From Acidimangrovimonas sp. (lineage in GTDB: Bacteria > Pseudomonadota > Alphaproteobacteria > Rhodobacterales > Rhodobacteraceae), in NCBI GenBank assembly GCA_030147905.1, contig JASBUM010000003.1:1-6378 (forward strand): 6,378 nucleotides of DNA. Reading direction: 5' to 3'. The notes beneath the pieces were generated by a model that saw nothing but the letters and a program-made list of their open reading frames with translations, was not told where the DNA came from and made no database searches. The translations under genes were made by a program, and so were the position numbers. This document shows, one piece after another, positions 1 to 6,378 of the stretch (position 1 is the stretch's first letter; each line of letters starts with the position of its first letter).

Positions 1-50
1 GCCTCGACCTCCCATTGATCGGCCTCGGTCTCGACCGCGAGTTCATCCAT
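1..50 (-). CDS. Possible 5' end of a leftward gene, product unknown (partial)
   Basis: On the minus strand an ATG at 50-48 opens a frame that reads MDELAVETEADQWEVEA and is still open at the window edge. A G-rich stretch at about 57-66, just upstream on that strand, could serve as a loose ribosome binding site. A leftward gene would be divergent from the flavin reductase gene, leaving about 95 bases for promoters of both. Acidic N-termini with a similar W-E-V-E block occur in some GNAT acetyltransferases, but 17 residues are too few to assign a family. The start is uncertain because the frame is also open upstream of this ATG. Confidence 0.35.
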   Translation of the reverse strand, partial: MDELAVETEADQWEVE

Positions 51-134
51 CAACCGCCGCCCCCCGCCTGCGCCATTCCGGCGAATCCGCTGGAATTGCG
101 CCTAGCACGCGGTTAGGTCAGGGGCAAATCGATC

Positions 135-140
135 GAGGAA
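135..140 (+). promoter_or_regulatory. Ribosome binding site for the flavin reductase gene
   Basis: GAGGAA lies 5 bases before the ATG at 146. It fits the Shine-Dalgarno consensus well and supports this ATG over the later in-frame candidates. Confidence 0.6.
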
Positions 141-145
141 AGCGC

Positions 146-754
146 ATGTTCTACAAACCCGCCGAGGGGCATGGACTGCCCCACAATCCCTTCAACGCGA
201 TCGTCTCGCCGCGCCCCATCGCCTGGCTTTCCACTCGCGCGGGCGACGGCACGGAAAACCTGGCCCCCTATTCCTTCTTCAACGCCATCGCCTATACGCC
301 GCCGCAGGTTATGTTCGCCTCGACCGGTGCCAAGCCCGACCGCAACCGCGGCAAGGACACGCTGGCCAATATCGAGGATAGCGGCGTGTTCTGCATCAAT
401 ATCGTCGAATATGCCGCCCGCGAGGCGATGAACGTCACCTCGGGCAGTTATCCGCGCGAGACCGACGAATTCGCCATCGCCCAGCTCGAGCGTGCCGAAT
501 GCGAAACCATCGCCTGTTCACGCGTGGTCGGGGCCCCGGCGGCGCTGGAGTGCCGGCTGAACCGGGTGGTGCCGCTTCTGGGCGAAGGGAACTTCCTCGT
601 GCTGGGCGAGGTGACAGGCGTTCACATGCGCGATGATTGCGTGGTCGAGGGTCGCTTCGACGTGACGCGGTTCCAGCCGCTCGCCCGACTCGGCTACAAG
701 GATTATTCCTTCGTGCAGGAGGTCTTCGAGATGACACGGCCGGGACAGGCATAG
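146..754 (+). CDS. Flavin reductase-like, FMN-binding split-barrel protein
   Basis: This 202-residue protein is full length for the flavin reductase-like domain family, which uses a split beta-barrel to bind FMN. Family blocks are seen in order: SPRPIAWLST (21-30), an N-L-A-P-Y-S-F-F-N-A stretch (38-47), KDTLANIEDSG with FCIN (70-85), FLVLGEV (150-156) and a C-terminal LARLGYKDYS (179-188). There is no signal peptide or membrane segment, so it should be cytoplasmic. Members reduce flavin with NAD(P)H or carry a bound flavin for a partner oxygenase. No partner is visible here, so substrate and role stay open. The start is set by a good GAGGAA site. It reads toward mtnP, but 147 bases and a GC-rich hairpin separate them, so cotranscription is uncertain. 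I am confident of the fold and family, not of the reaction. Confidence 0.88.
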   Translation: MFYKPAEGHGLPHNPFNAIVSPRPIAWLSTRAGDGTENLAPYSFFNAIAYTPPQVMFASTGAKPDRNRGKDTLANIEDSGVFCINIVEYAAREAMNVTSGSYPRETDEFAIAQLERAECETIACSRVVGAPAALECRLNRVVPLLGEGNFLVLGEVTGVHMRDDCVVEGRFDVTRFQPLARLGYKDYSFVQEVFEMTRPGQA

Positions 755-775
755 CCGCACCCGGGACGCGGCCAC

Positions 776-796
776 GGCCGGAATCCGGCGCCGGCC
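776..796 (+). terminator. GC-rich hairpin after the flavin reductase gene
   Basis: GGCCGG (776-781) pairs perfectly with CCGGCC (791-796) around a 9-base loop, starting 21 bases after the stop codon. It could slow or end transcription. No T-run follows, so it is not a classical intrinsic terminator. High GC makes chance hairpins common, which keeps confidence low. Confidence 0.25.
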
Positions 797-812
797 ATAC
801 AGCACGCCGCCC

Positions 813-840
813 GTCCGGGGATGGCGGTCCGGGGATGCCG
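813..840 (+). repeat. Two tandem copies of a 14-bp unit in the mtnP leader
   Basis: The units are 813-826 and 827-840. Both begin GTCCGGGGATG and differ at one base near the end (GCG against CCG). The repeat lies between the flavin reductase stop and mtnP and is noncoding if mtnP starts at 902. Confidence 0.6.
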
Positions 841-853
841 GGTTGAAAGCCGG

Positions 854-882
854 GCCCGTGACGTGCTTCTGTGCACCCGGGC
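854..882 (+). promoter_or_regulatory. Stem-loop just upstream of the mtnP ribosome binding site
   Basis: GCCCG (854-858) pairs with CGGGC (878-882), and inside it GTGC (863-866) pairs with GCAC (873-876) around a 6-base loop. A short internal loop separates the two helices. The structure ends 9 bases before the AGAGG site, so it could affect translation initiation or be a transcript end signal. It matches no riboswitch class I know. Confidence 0.25.
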
Positions 883-891
883 GCAGACGCA

Positions 892-896
892 AGAGG
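892..896 (+). promoter_or_regulatory. Ribosome binding site for mtnP
   Basis: AGAGG lies 5 bases before the ATG at 902. This decides the start: an in-frame ATG at 821 would add 27 low-complexity residues not seen in the family, and would run through the tandem repeat and the stem-loop. Confidence 0.6.
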
Positions 897-901
897 CAGA
901 C

Positions 902-1777
<876 letters not shown>

Positions 1778-1812
1778 ACTTTCCGCTGCATCCGTTTTCC
1801 AGGGCACAGGAC

Positions 1813-1818
1813 GAAAGG
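1813..1818 (+). promoter_or_regulatory. Ribosome binding site for apt
   Basis: GAAAGG lies 6 bases before the ATG at 1825, in the short mtnP-apt gap. It gives apt its own initiation signal. Confidence 0.5.
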
Positions 1819-1824
1819 CCGAAC

Positions 1825-2361
1825 ATGGCGCCGAAAACCGTCAAGGATTACATCCGAACGATCGTGGATTTCCCGCATGAAGGGATCATGTTCCGCGATG
1901 TCACCACGCTTTTCGCCGACGCGCGCGGCTTTCGCATGGCGATCGACCAGTTGCTGCATCCCTATGCCGGCGAGCCGATCGACAAGGTCGTCGGGCTCGA
2001 GGCGCGCGGCTTCATCCTGGGCGGCGCGATCGCGCATCAGCTTTCGGTGGGCTTCGTCCCGATCCGCAAGAAGGGCAAGCTGCCCGGCACCACCATCGCG
2101 CAGGATTACAAGCTCGAATACGGCGAGGCGATCGTGGAGATCCACGACGATGCGCTGCGCGCGGGTGAGCGCGTACTGTTGATCGACGACCTCCTTGCCA
2201 CCGGAGGAACCGCCGAGGCCGGCATCAAGCTGATCGAACGGCTGGGCGCATCGGTCGTCGGCTGCGCCTTCGTCATCGACCTGCCCGAGCTGGGCGGACG
2301 CGAGCGGCTGGCCGCGATGGGCATGGATGTCCACGCATTGTGCAGCTTCGAGGGGGCCTAG
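1825..2361 (+). CDS. apt: Adenine phosphoribosyltransferase
   Basis: The enzyme joins adenine to PRPP to give AMP and pyrophosphate, the cytoplasmic purine salvage step. The 178-residue protein is normal length for bacterial Apt of the type I phosphoribosyltransferase fold. It begins with [20 protein letters not shown] (6-25), the N-terminal adenine-recognition region. [16 protein letters not shown] (55-70) and [11 protein letters not shown] (78-88) follow, then the flexible-loop region ending YKLEYG (95-100). [13 protein letters not shown] (117-129) is the PRPP-binding motif, with the two acidic residues followed by the phosphate loop [17 protein letters not shown] (147-158) and the [12 protein letters not shown] tail are also typical. 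It lies 47 bases after mtnP with no terminator-like structure between, so one transcript is likely and Apt would take up the adenine that MtnP makes. Nothing in the protein looks degraded. Confidence 0.95.
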   Translation: MAPKTVKDYIRTIVDFPHEGIMFRDVTTLFADARGFRMAIDQLLHPYAGEPIDKVVGLEARGFILGGAIAHQLSVGFVPIRKKGKLPGTTIAQDYKLEYGEAIVEIHDDALRAGERVLLIDDLLATGGTAEAGIKLIERLGASVVGCAFVIDLPELGGRERLAAMGMDVHALCSFEGA

Positions 2362-2511
2362 GCAGGCCCGGCCATGCGAGCAGGATGCTGCCTGCAAGCG
2401 ACATGAGGCGATCCCGAAGCCGACGAACAGCGGCTGACGGCGCCCAGCGCTTTATGCTGGTTCGACCGGCGCGCCCATGCCGAATGGCCCGATCAACGCC
2501 GGGATTTCGCG

Positions 2512-3032
2512 TTGAACGCTTTGCTTGTCGTCGACATGCAAATGGAGATGCAGCGTCGCATCGCGGCCGGCCGGGATTGCCTGAATGCGGACGCCCCGGC
2601 GCGGATCGCCGCACTCGCCGCCGCCTTCCGCGACAGGGGGTTGCCAATCGTTCACCTCCGCCACCGTGATGAAATCCGTGCCTCTCCCCTCGGTGACGGC
2701 GCCGAGGGCCATGCAGCCAAGCGCGGCACCGAAGCCTGCGCCGGAGAGTCGCCTTTCGACAAGCGCACCTCCTCGACCTGCACTGCGAGCGGATGGGCGG
2801 GCATTTGCAGAACGCAGGTATCACGGATCCGGTCGTGGCGGGCGCCGTGGCCGGTTCCGCATCAACAGCACCGTTCGGAACGGTACGGTCCCGGGCTTCG
2901 GGCCTTGCGGCCGCAGGACAGTCGGCCAAGACGATCTTCGATGTCACGATGGCGCATCCGAAGGCAGATTTCGCATCGCTCATCGATACCTCGGGCCTTG
3001 ATACCTGCGGCTTTCCGGCGACCCCGGGCTGA
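2512..3032 (+). pseudogene. Decayed isochorismatase-family cysteine hydrolase
   Basis: Family blocks occur in the right order but in different frames. Frame A (from a TTG at 2512) reads NALLVVDMQ with the expected catalytic Asp (residue 8), then ARIAALAAAFRDRGLPIVHLRH and the KRTSS block with the expected Lys (codon 2761-2763). Near 2788-2805 the homology moves to a second frame, which reads GGHLQNAGITDPVVAGAVAG (about 2793-2852). Around 2850 it moves to a third frame, reading RFRINSTVR (2852-2878), where the family has G-F-C-V-N-S-T-V-R. The catalytic cysteine position thus reads Arg. The block that normally follows appears mostly missing, perhaps 20 codons. Homology resumes in the second frame at about 2905 with AGQSAKTIFDVTM and ADFASLIDTSGL, ending at TGA 3030-3032. 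Functional relatives hydrolyse isochorismate, nicotinamide or related amides; this copy's former substrate cannot be told. No strong ribosome site precedes it. Several independent lesions make sequencing error an unlikely full explanation. Confidence 0.82.
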
Positions 3033-3059
3033 CCGGCCGCGCCATCGGCGTTGGGGCCA

Positions 3060-3115
3060 AGTCCGCGTTCCGGCCACCAGCGTCCATTCGGGATACCAGT
3101 CCGCGTTCCGGCCAC
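3060..3115. repeat. 18-bp perfect direct repeat, two copies
   Basis: AGTCCGCGTTCCGGCCAC occurs at 3060-3077 and again at 3098-3115, 38 bases start to start. The intervening 20 bases are unrelated to the unit. It lies in the noncoding stretch between the decayed hydrolase and the hisG stop. It could mark a small duplication or a binding site. No inverted repeat or transposase accompanies it. Confidence 0.65.
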
Positions 3116-3138
3116 GACGACCCGAAAATCTCTTCGCG

Positions 3139-3161
3139 GGGGCCGCTTCGGGGAAGGCCCC
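3139..3161 (-). terminator. Possible terminator hairpin after hisG
   Basis: GGGGCC (3139-3144) pairs with GGCCCC (3156-3161) around an 11-base loop. Read leftward it lies 11 bases after the hisG stop codon, and a short GATTTTC occurs about 10 bases further on. The position is right for the end of the hisS-hisZ-hisG transcript, but the T-run is short and displaced. It could also act on rightward transcription from the decayed gene. Confidence 0.35.
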
Positions 3162-3172
3162 GCCCGGCGCGG

Positions 3173-3895
3173 TCAGCGCGGCGCCAGAATAGGCTCGGCC
3201 GCGTCGATGCCGAGAGCCTGCGCAAGCGCATGAAGCGTAGCGCGCGCAGGCTGGTCCCAGCAGGCGCCGGTGGCGGCGAAGAGCGTCGCCTGCGAGCGGT
3301 GGATCACCCCGTCGGACAGGATCTTGAGGTGATTGGCGCGCAGGGTCTCGCCGCTCGAGGTGATATCGGCGATCGCCTCGGCGGTCCCGTTCTTGATCGT
3401 GCCCTCGGTCGCGCCCTGACTGTCGACAAGCTGGTAATCCGCGACGCCGAAATCGCGCAGGAAGTCGCGGACCAGCCGATGGTACTTGGTCGCGATCCGC
3501 AGCCGGTGACCATGGCGCGCGCGGAAGGCCGCCGCCACCGCGTCGAGATCGTCGAGCGTCTCGACGTCAATCCAGAAGGCCGGCACCGCGACCACGAGAT
3601 CGGCATGCCCGAACCCCATCGTCGCCAGTTCGATTACCTGCGACTGCCAGTCGGGCAGCTTCTCGCGCACGAGGTCCGAACCCGTCACACCCAGATGGAT
3701 GCGCCCCTGGGCCAGCTCGCGCGGGATCTCTCCGGCCGAAAGCAGCACCATCTGGACCCCGTCAGCACCGGCGACATGCCCGGCATATTCACGCTCGGAG
3801 CCGCTGCGCCGCATGGTGATCCCGCGTGCGCCGAACCACGCGAAGGTCTTGTCCATCAGCCGGCCCTTCGACGGCACGCCGATCTTGATGCTCAT
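3173..3895 (-). CDS. hisG: ATP phosphoribosyltransferase catalytic subunit, short form
   Basis: HisG condenses ATP with PRPP to phosphoribosyl-ATP, the first and feedback-controlled step of histidine synthesis. The 240-residue protein is the short (HisG_S) form. It lacks the C-terminal regulatory domain of the roughly 300-residue long form and therefore needs HisZ. It begins IKIGVPSKGRL (3-13), followed by HLGVTGSDLV (67-76), an RIATKYHRLVRDF stretch (133-145), and the PRPP-binding region SQGATEGTIKNGTAEAIADI (159-178) with TSSGETL (179-185). The chain ends shortly after the catalytic fold. The ATG at 3895-3893 overlaps the hisZ stop as ATGA, and a strong GGGAGG lies 7 bases upstream inside hisZ. 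This spacing suggests coupled translation of the two subunits, which form one hetero-oligomeric enzyme. The hisG end converges on the decayed hydrolase gene at 2512-3032. Confidence 0.95.
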   Translation of the reverse strand: MSIKIGVPSKGRLMDKTFAWFGARGITMRRSGSEREYAGHVAGADGVQMVLLSAGEIPRELAQGRIHLGVTGSDLVREKLPDWQSQVIELATMGFGHADLVVAVPAFWIDVETLDDLDAVAAAFRARHGHRLRIATKYHRLVRDFLRDFGVADYQLVDSQGATEGTIKNGTAEAIADITSSGETLRANHLKILSDGVIHRSQATLFAATGACWDQPARATLHALAQALGIDAAEPILAPR

Positions 3896-5076
3896 CGTGC
3901 AGCCTCCCGCCCGGACCCTTCCGCGGCCCCCAGCGCCACCACCACCGCCGGCCGGATCACGCCGCCCACTGCCGGGATCGAACGCCCCTGCCCCAGAACG
4001 CGGGTCAGCGCGTCGTAGCGTCCGCCCGTCGCCAGCGGCGGAAGATCGGGCCGGCCGGGCGCATGGAAGGAAAAGACGAAACCGTCGTAATATTCCATCG
4101 TGTTGCGGCCATGGCTGGCCTCGAACGGAAGCGCCGCCGCGGCGATGCCGCGCCGCGAAAGGGCGGCCAGACGGCGTGCGAAACGCTCGACCGCCGGCGC
4201 GATGGCCGGCAGGTCCACCGCAAGGTCGCGCAGGTGGCCCAGCGCCTCGTCGGCGGGGGCGCGCAAGCTCAACAGATCCTCGAGCAGGCCGACCTCACGC
4301 GCGTCGAGCGCGGGCCCCGCGGCGTCGGCCAGAAGCGCGGCGGCGCGCGCCGCGACCTCATCGGCTTCGCGCAGACCGATCGCCGGCCCCGCCCGCGCGA
4401 TCAGGGTCTCGGCCGGTGCCCGTTCCAGATCGGCCAGCAGCCGCAGGCGCGCCTCGGCCGGCGGACGGCGGCCGCCGAAGCCTTCCAGCAGCGCGCGGAA
4501 ACGGCGCGGCCGCCACAGATGGCGCATCAGCGCCGCCTTGCGCGCGGGGCTTGTCGACAGCCCCGAAACCGCCGCCATGATGAGGCCGATATCGCCGATC
4601 GCGGGCCGGGCATCCAGCGGGCGCAACGCCTCGGCGAAGCGGGCGAAAACCTCGGCATCGGCGGCCTCCGGCTCATCGCGCGCGAAGATCTCGTAGCCCA
4701 CCTGAAGATATTCGCGCGCCCGGCCCCGCCCGCGGCCGTCCTGACGGCGGAACACCTCGCCCATGTAGGTATAGCGCGCAGGCTCCGCGCCATGAGTCAT
4801 GTGCATCTGGACCACCGGCACGGTGAAGTCGGGCCGCAGCATCATCTCGCCATCCAGCGGGTCGGCGGTGACATAGGCGCGGGCCCGAATGTCCTCGCCA
4901 TAGAGATCCAGAAGCGCGCCGGCCGGCAACAACAGGTCGGCCTCGACCGGCACCGCGCCCGCGGCGATGAAATGCGCCTGCAACCGTTCGGCTTCGGCCC
5001 GCTCGGCCCGGCGGCGGACACGGTGGTCGGCGGCGGCGCGGCCCGGAATGTCCTCTCCGCCCACTGCCGCCATCAT
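3892..5076 (-). CDS. hisZ: ATP phosphoribosyltransferase regulatory subunit (HisRS paralogue)
   Basis: HisZ is a catalytically retired relative of histidyl-tRNA synthetase. It binds short HisG, activates it and passes on histidine feedback inhibition. From the ATG at 5076 the protein is 394 residues. It shows the class II synthetase-like core: [14 protein letters not shown] (80-93), the motif 2 equivalent [15 protein letters not shown] (104-118) and [12 protein letters not shown] (121-132). Further on are the family block [17 protein letters not shown] (322-338) and the motif 3 equivalent [13 protein letters not shown] (351-363) with AVGGVIRP (369-376). It ends soon after motif 3, so it lacks the anticodon-binding domain that hisS next door has; this separates HisZ from HisRS. 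The ATG at 5076 overlaps the hisS stop as ATGA. A second ATG at 5073 is equally possible, and the first 20-25 residues are poor in recognisable family sequence, so the true start could lie a little inside. A longer frame from 5154 would run into hisS and is rejected. No strong Shine-Dalgarno precedes it, which fits coupled translation. Confidence 0.93.
   Translation of the reverse strand: MMAAVGGEDIPGRAAADHRVRRRAERAEAERLQAHFIAAGAVPVEADLLLPAGALLDLYGEDIRARAYVTADPLDGEMMLRPDFTVPVVQMHMTHGAEPARYTYMGEVFRRQDGRGRGRAREYLQVGYEIFARDEPEAADAEVFARFAEALRPLDARPAIGDIGLIMAAVSGLSTSPARKAALMRHLWRPRRFRALLEGFGGRRPPAEARLRLLADLERAPAETLIARAGPAIGLREADEVAARAAALLADAAGPALDAREVGLLEDLLSLRAPADEALGHLRDLAVDLPAIAPAVERFARRLAALSRRGIAAAALPFEASHGRNTMEYYDGFVFSFHAPGRPDLPPLATGGRYDALTRVLGQGRSIPAVGGVIRPAVVVALGAAEGSGREAAR
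3903..3908 (-). promoter_or_regulatory. Ribosome binding site for hisG inside the hisZ end
   Basis: On the minus strand GGGAGG lies 7 bases before the hisG ATG, within the last codons of hisZ. It fixes the hisG start and allows strong initiation alongside reinitiation from hisZ. Confidence 0.65.
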
Positions 5077-6378
5077 GCGCCGTCCACGATGCGGCGGACC
5101 GCCTCGACCAGATCGGCGAGCGCGACTTCCACCTGCGCGGGCTGCGATTTCCATTCCTCGTGGCTGGCCGCCTGCGCCAACCGCGCGCCCAATGCCAGAT
5201 CCTTGATCTGCACCACGCCGCGTGCGGCCTCGTCGGCGCCCTGGATCACCGCCGCCGGCGCGCCACGCTTGTCGGCGTATTTCAACTGGTTGCCGAAGTT
5301 CTTGGGATTGCCCAGGTAAAGCTCGGCCCGGATCCCGGCGGCGCGCAGCCGCCCGACCATGGCCATGTAGTCGGCCATCCGGTCGCGGTCCATCACCGTC
5401 ACCACAACCGGCCCCGGCGCCGCCGCCAGCCCGATCCGGCCCTTGGCGCGCAACGCCGCCAACAACCGGTCAACCCCGATCGAGACGCCGGTCGCAGGCA
5501 CCGCCTGGCCGGTGAAGCGGCGCACCAGATCGTCGTAGCGCCCGCCCCCCGCGACCGAGCCGAACTGCCGCGGCCGGCCCTTCTCGTCGTGGATCTCGAA
5601 GGTCAGTTCGGCCTCGAAGACCGGGCCGGTGTAATAACCGAGGCCCCGCACGACCGAAGGGTCGATGACGATGCGGTCGGGGCCGTAGCCCTGGGCGGCG
5701 AGGAGGGTGGCGATGGTCTCCAGCTCGGCCACGCCGTCCTGCCCAATGACCGAACCGGCGACCAGTTCGCGCAGCCGCGACGCAGTCGCAGCGCTGTCCT
5801 CGCGGCGGGCCGCCATGAAGCCCATGACCACCTCGGCCTGTTCCGGCGACAGCCCCGCCCCCTTGGTGAAATCGCCGCTTTCATCCTTGCGGCCCTCGCC
5901 CAGAAGCGCACGCACGCCCTCGGGTCCCAACCGGTCGAGCTTGTCGATGGCGCGCAGAACGATCCCGCGCTCGGCCTCGAAACGCCCCGGATCGTCGGGA
6001 TCGAGAACCCCCGCCGCCTCCATCACGCCGTTCAAGACCTTGCGGTTGTTGACCCGCACGATGTAGTCGCCGCGTTCGATCCCCACCGCCTCGAGCGTAT
6101 CGGCGAGCATCGCGCAGATCTCCGCGTCCGCCGCCACGCTGGGCGCACCGACCGTATCGGCATCGCATTGGTAGAACTGGCGAAACCGTCCCGGCCCCGG
6201 CTTCTCGTTGCGCCATACCGGCCCCATGGCATAGCGCCGGTAGGGGCTGGGAAGGTCGTTGCGGAACTGCGCCGCCACCCGCGCCAGCGGCGCCGTCAGG
6301 TCATAGCGCAGCGCGAGCCAGTCGCCGGGCTTCTCGGCGTCGGACTCCTCCTGCCAGGCGAAGACGCCTTCATTGGGG
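5073..6378 (-). CDS. hisS: Histidyl-tRNA synthetase, 3' part (N-terminus beyond the window)
   Basis: The enzyme charges tRNA-His with histidine using ATP, in the cytoplasm. About 434 C-terminal residues are visible. The frame is open to the window edge and starts at residues [11 protein letters not shown], so the GTG at 6278 is an internal valine and not the start. Visible parts in order: [13 protein letters not shown] (about 6279-6317); motif 2 [20 protein letters not shown] (about 6174-6233); an alphaproteobacterial-type insert rich in charged residues; the histidine-specific block [17 protein letters not shown] (about 5605-5655); motif 3 [12 protein letters not shown] with [13 protein letters not shown] (about 5460-5555); and the C-terminal anticodon-binding domain starting near [12 protein letters not shown], with [20 protein letters not shown]. 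It ends IVDGA with a TGA at 5075-5073, overlapping the hisZ ATG by four bases. Its promoter lies outside the window. All key blocks look intact, so this is the working synthetase and HisZ its paralogue. Confidence 0.96.
   Translation of the reverse strand, partial: PNEGVFAWQEESDAEKPGDWLALRYDLTAPLARVAAQFRNDLPSPYRRYAMGPVWRNEKPGPGRFRQFYQCDADTVGAPSVAADAEICAMLADTLEAVGIERGDYIVRVNNRKVLNGVMEAAGVLDPDDPGRFEAERGIVLRAIDKLDRLGPEGVRALLGEGRKDESGDFTKGAGLSPEQAEVVMGFMAARREDSAATASRLRELVAGSVIGQDGVAELETIATLLAAQGYGPDRIVIDPSVVRGLGYYTGPVFEAELTFEIHDEKGRPRQFGSVAGGGRYDDLVRRFTGQAVPATGVSIGVDRLLAALRAKGRIGLAAAPGPVVVTVMDRDRMADYMAMVGRLRAAGIRAELYLGNPKNFGNQLKYADKRGAPAAVIQGADEAARGVVQIKDLALGARLAQAASHEEWKSQPAQVEVALADLVEAVRRIVDGA

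Noticed and set aside
821..901. Extended mtnP start at the ATG at 821
   Set aside because: The extra 27 residues are not typical of the family, pass through a tandem repeat and a stem-loop, and lack a better ribosome site than the one before 902.
2360..2395. Inverted repeat GCAGGC/GCCTGC just after apt as a terminator
   Set aside because: The stem is only 6 bp with a 22-base loop and no T-run, so it is not distinguishable from chance at this GC content.
2273..3115. Minus-strand frame of 280 codons across the apt end and the middle region
   Set aside because: It is Arg-rich and motif-free, starts opposite apt, and runs through the region where plus-strand isochorismatase homology explains the sequence better.
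2362..3172. An undescribed system in the 800-base region without an intact gene
   Set aside because: The middle is explained by a decayed hydrolase gene. The rest shows only a short direct repeat and a hairpin, with no repeat array, mobile element or novel conserved frame.
3230..4580. Plus-strand open frames (262 and 293 codons) opposite hisG and hisZ
   Set aside because: Both are antisense to conserved genes, overlap each other in different frames, and show no family motif.
5077..5154. Extended hisZ start at 5154
   Set aside because: It would overlap hisS by about 80 bases and add an Arg/Gly-rich stretch; the ATG at 5076 gives the usual four-base overlap.
4063..5319. Long plus-strand open frame (418 codons) opposite hisZ and the hisS end
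   Set aside because: It is antisense to two well-supported genes, spans their junction, and its translation is low-complexity and rich in Arg, Ala, Gln and Gly.

Overview
The window is GC-rich (roughly two thirds G+C by eye) bacterial chromosome. Gene content and order suggest an alphaproteobacterium, most likely Rhodobacteraceae: a short-form HisG that needs HisZ, a tightly overlapped hisS-hisZ-hisG set, a long alphaproteobacterial-type HisRS, and codons rich in G/C third positions. This assignment is inference. I see no transposase, integrase, CRISPR array, tRNA or rRNA, and nothing resembling a defence or other accessory system. Most of the window is ordinary housekeeping sequence with one decayed gene in the middle.

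Left half, plus strand. Positions 1-50 hold what may be the 5' end of a leftward gene. From 146 three intact genes run rightward: a flavin reductase-like FMN-binding protein (146-754), S-methyl-5'-thioadenosine phosphorylase mtnP (902-1777) and adenine phosphoribosyltransferase apt (1825-2361). mtnP and apt are 47 bases apart and catalyse consecutive steps. MtnP releases adenine from methylthioadenosine, a by-product of polyamine and homoserine-lactone synthesis from SAM. Apt then converts that adenine with PRPP to AMP. The 147-base leader before mtnP holds two GC-rich hairpins and a 14-bp tandem duplication.

Middle, about 2362-3172. There is no intact gene here. Positions 2512-3032 carry a broken isochorismatase-family hydrolase gene, with recognisable family blocks scattered over three reading frames, an internal deletion and an apparently lost catalytic cysteine. 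Positions 2362-2511 show nothing I recognise beyond a frame open into the pseudogene. Positions 3033-3172 hold an 18-bp direct repeat and a GC-rich hairpin that could end transcription.

Right half, minus strand. Transcription runs leftward from the right edge: hisS (3' part of histidyl-tRNA synthetase, cut by the window edge), hisZ (regulatory subunit of ATP phosphoribosyltransferase, itself a HisRS paralogue) and hisG (short catalytic subunit). Both junctions are four-base ATGA overlaps, so translation is probably coupled and the two ATP-PRT subunits made together. This set therefore combines histidine use in tRNA charging with the first committed step of histidine synthesis. The hisG end converges on the decayed hydrolase gene.
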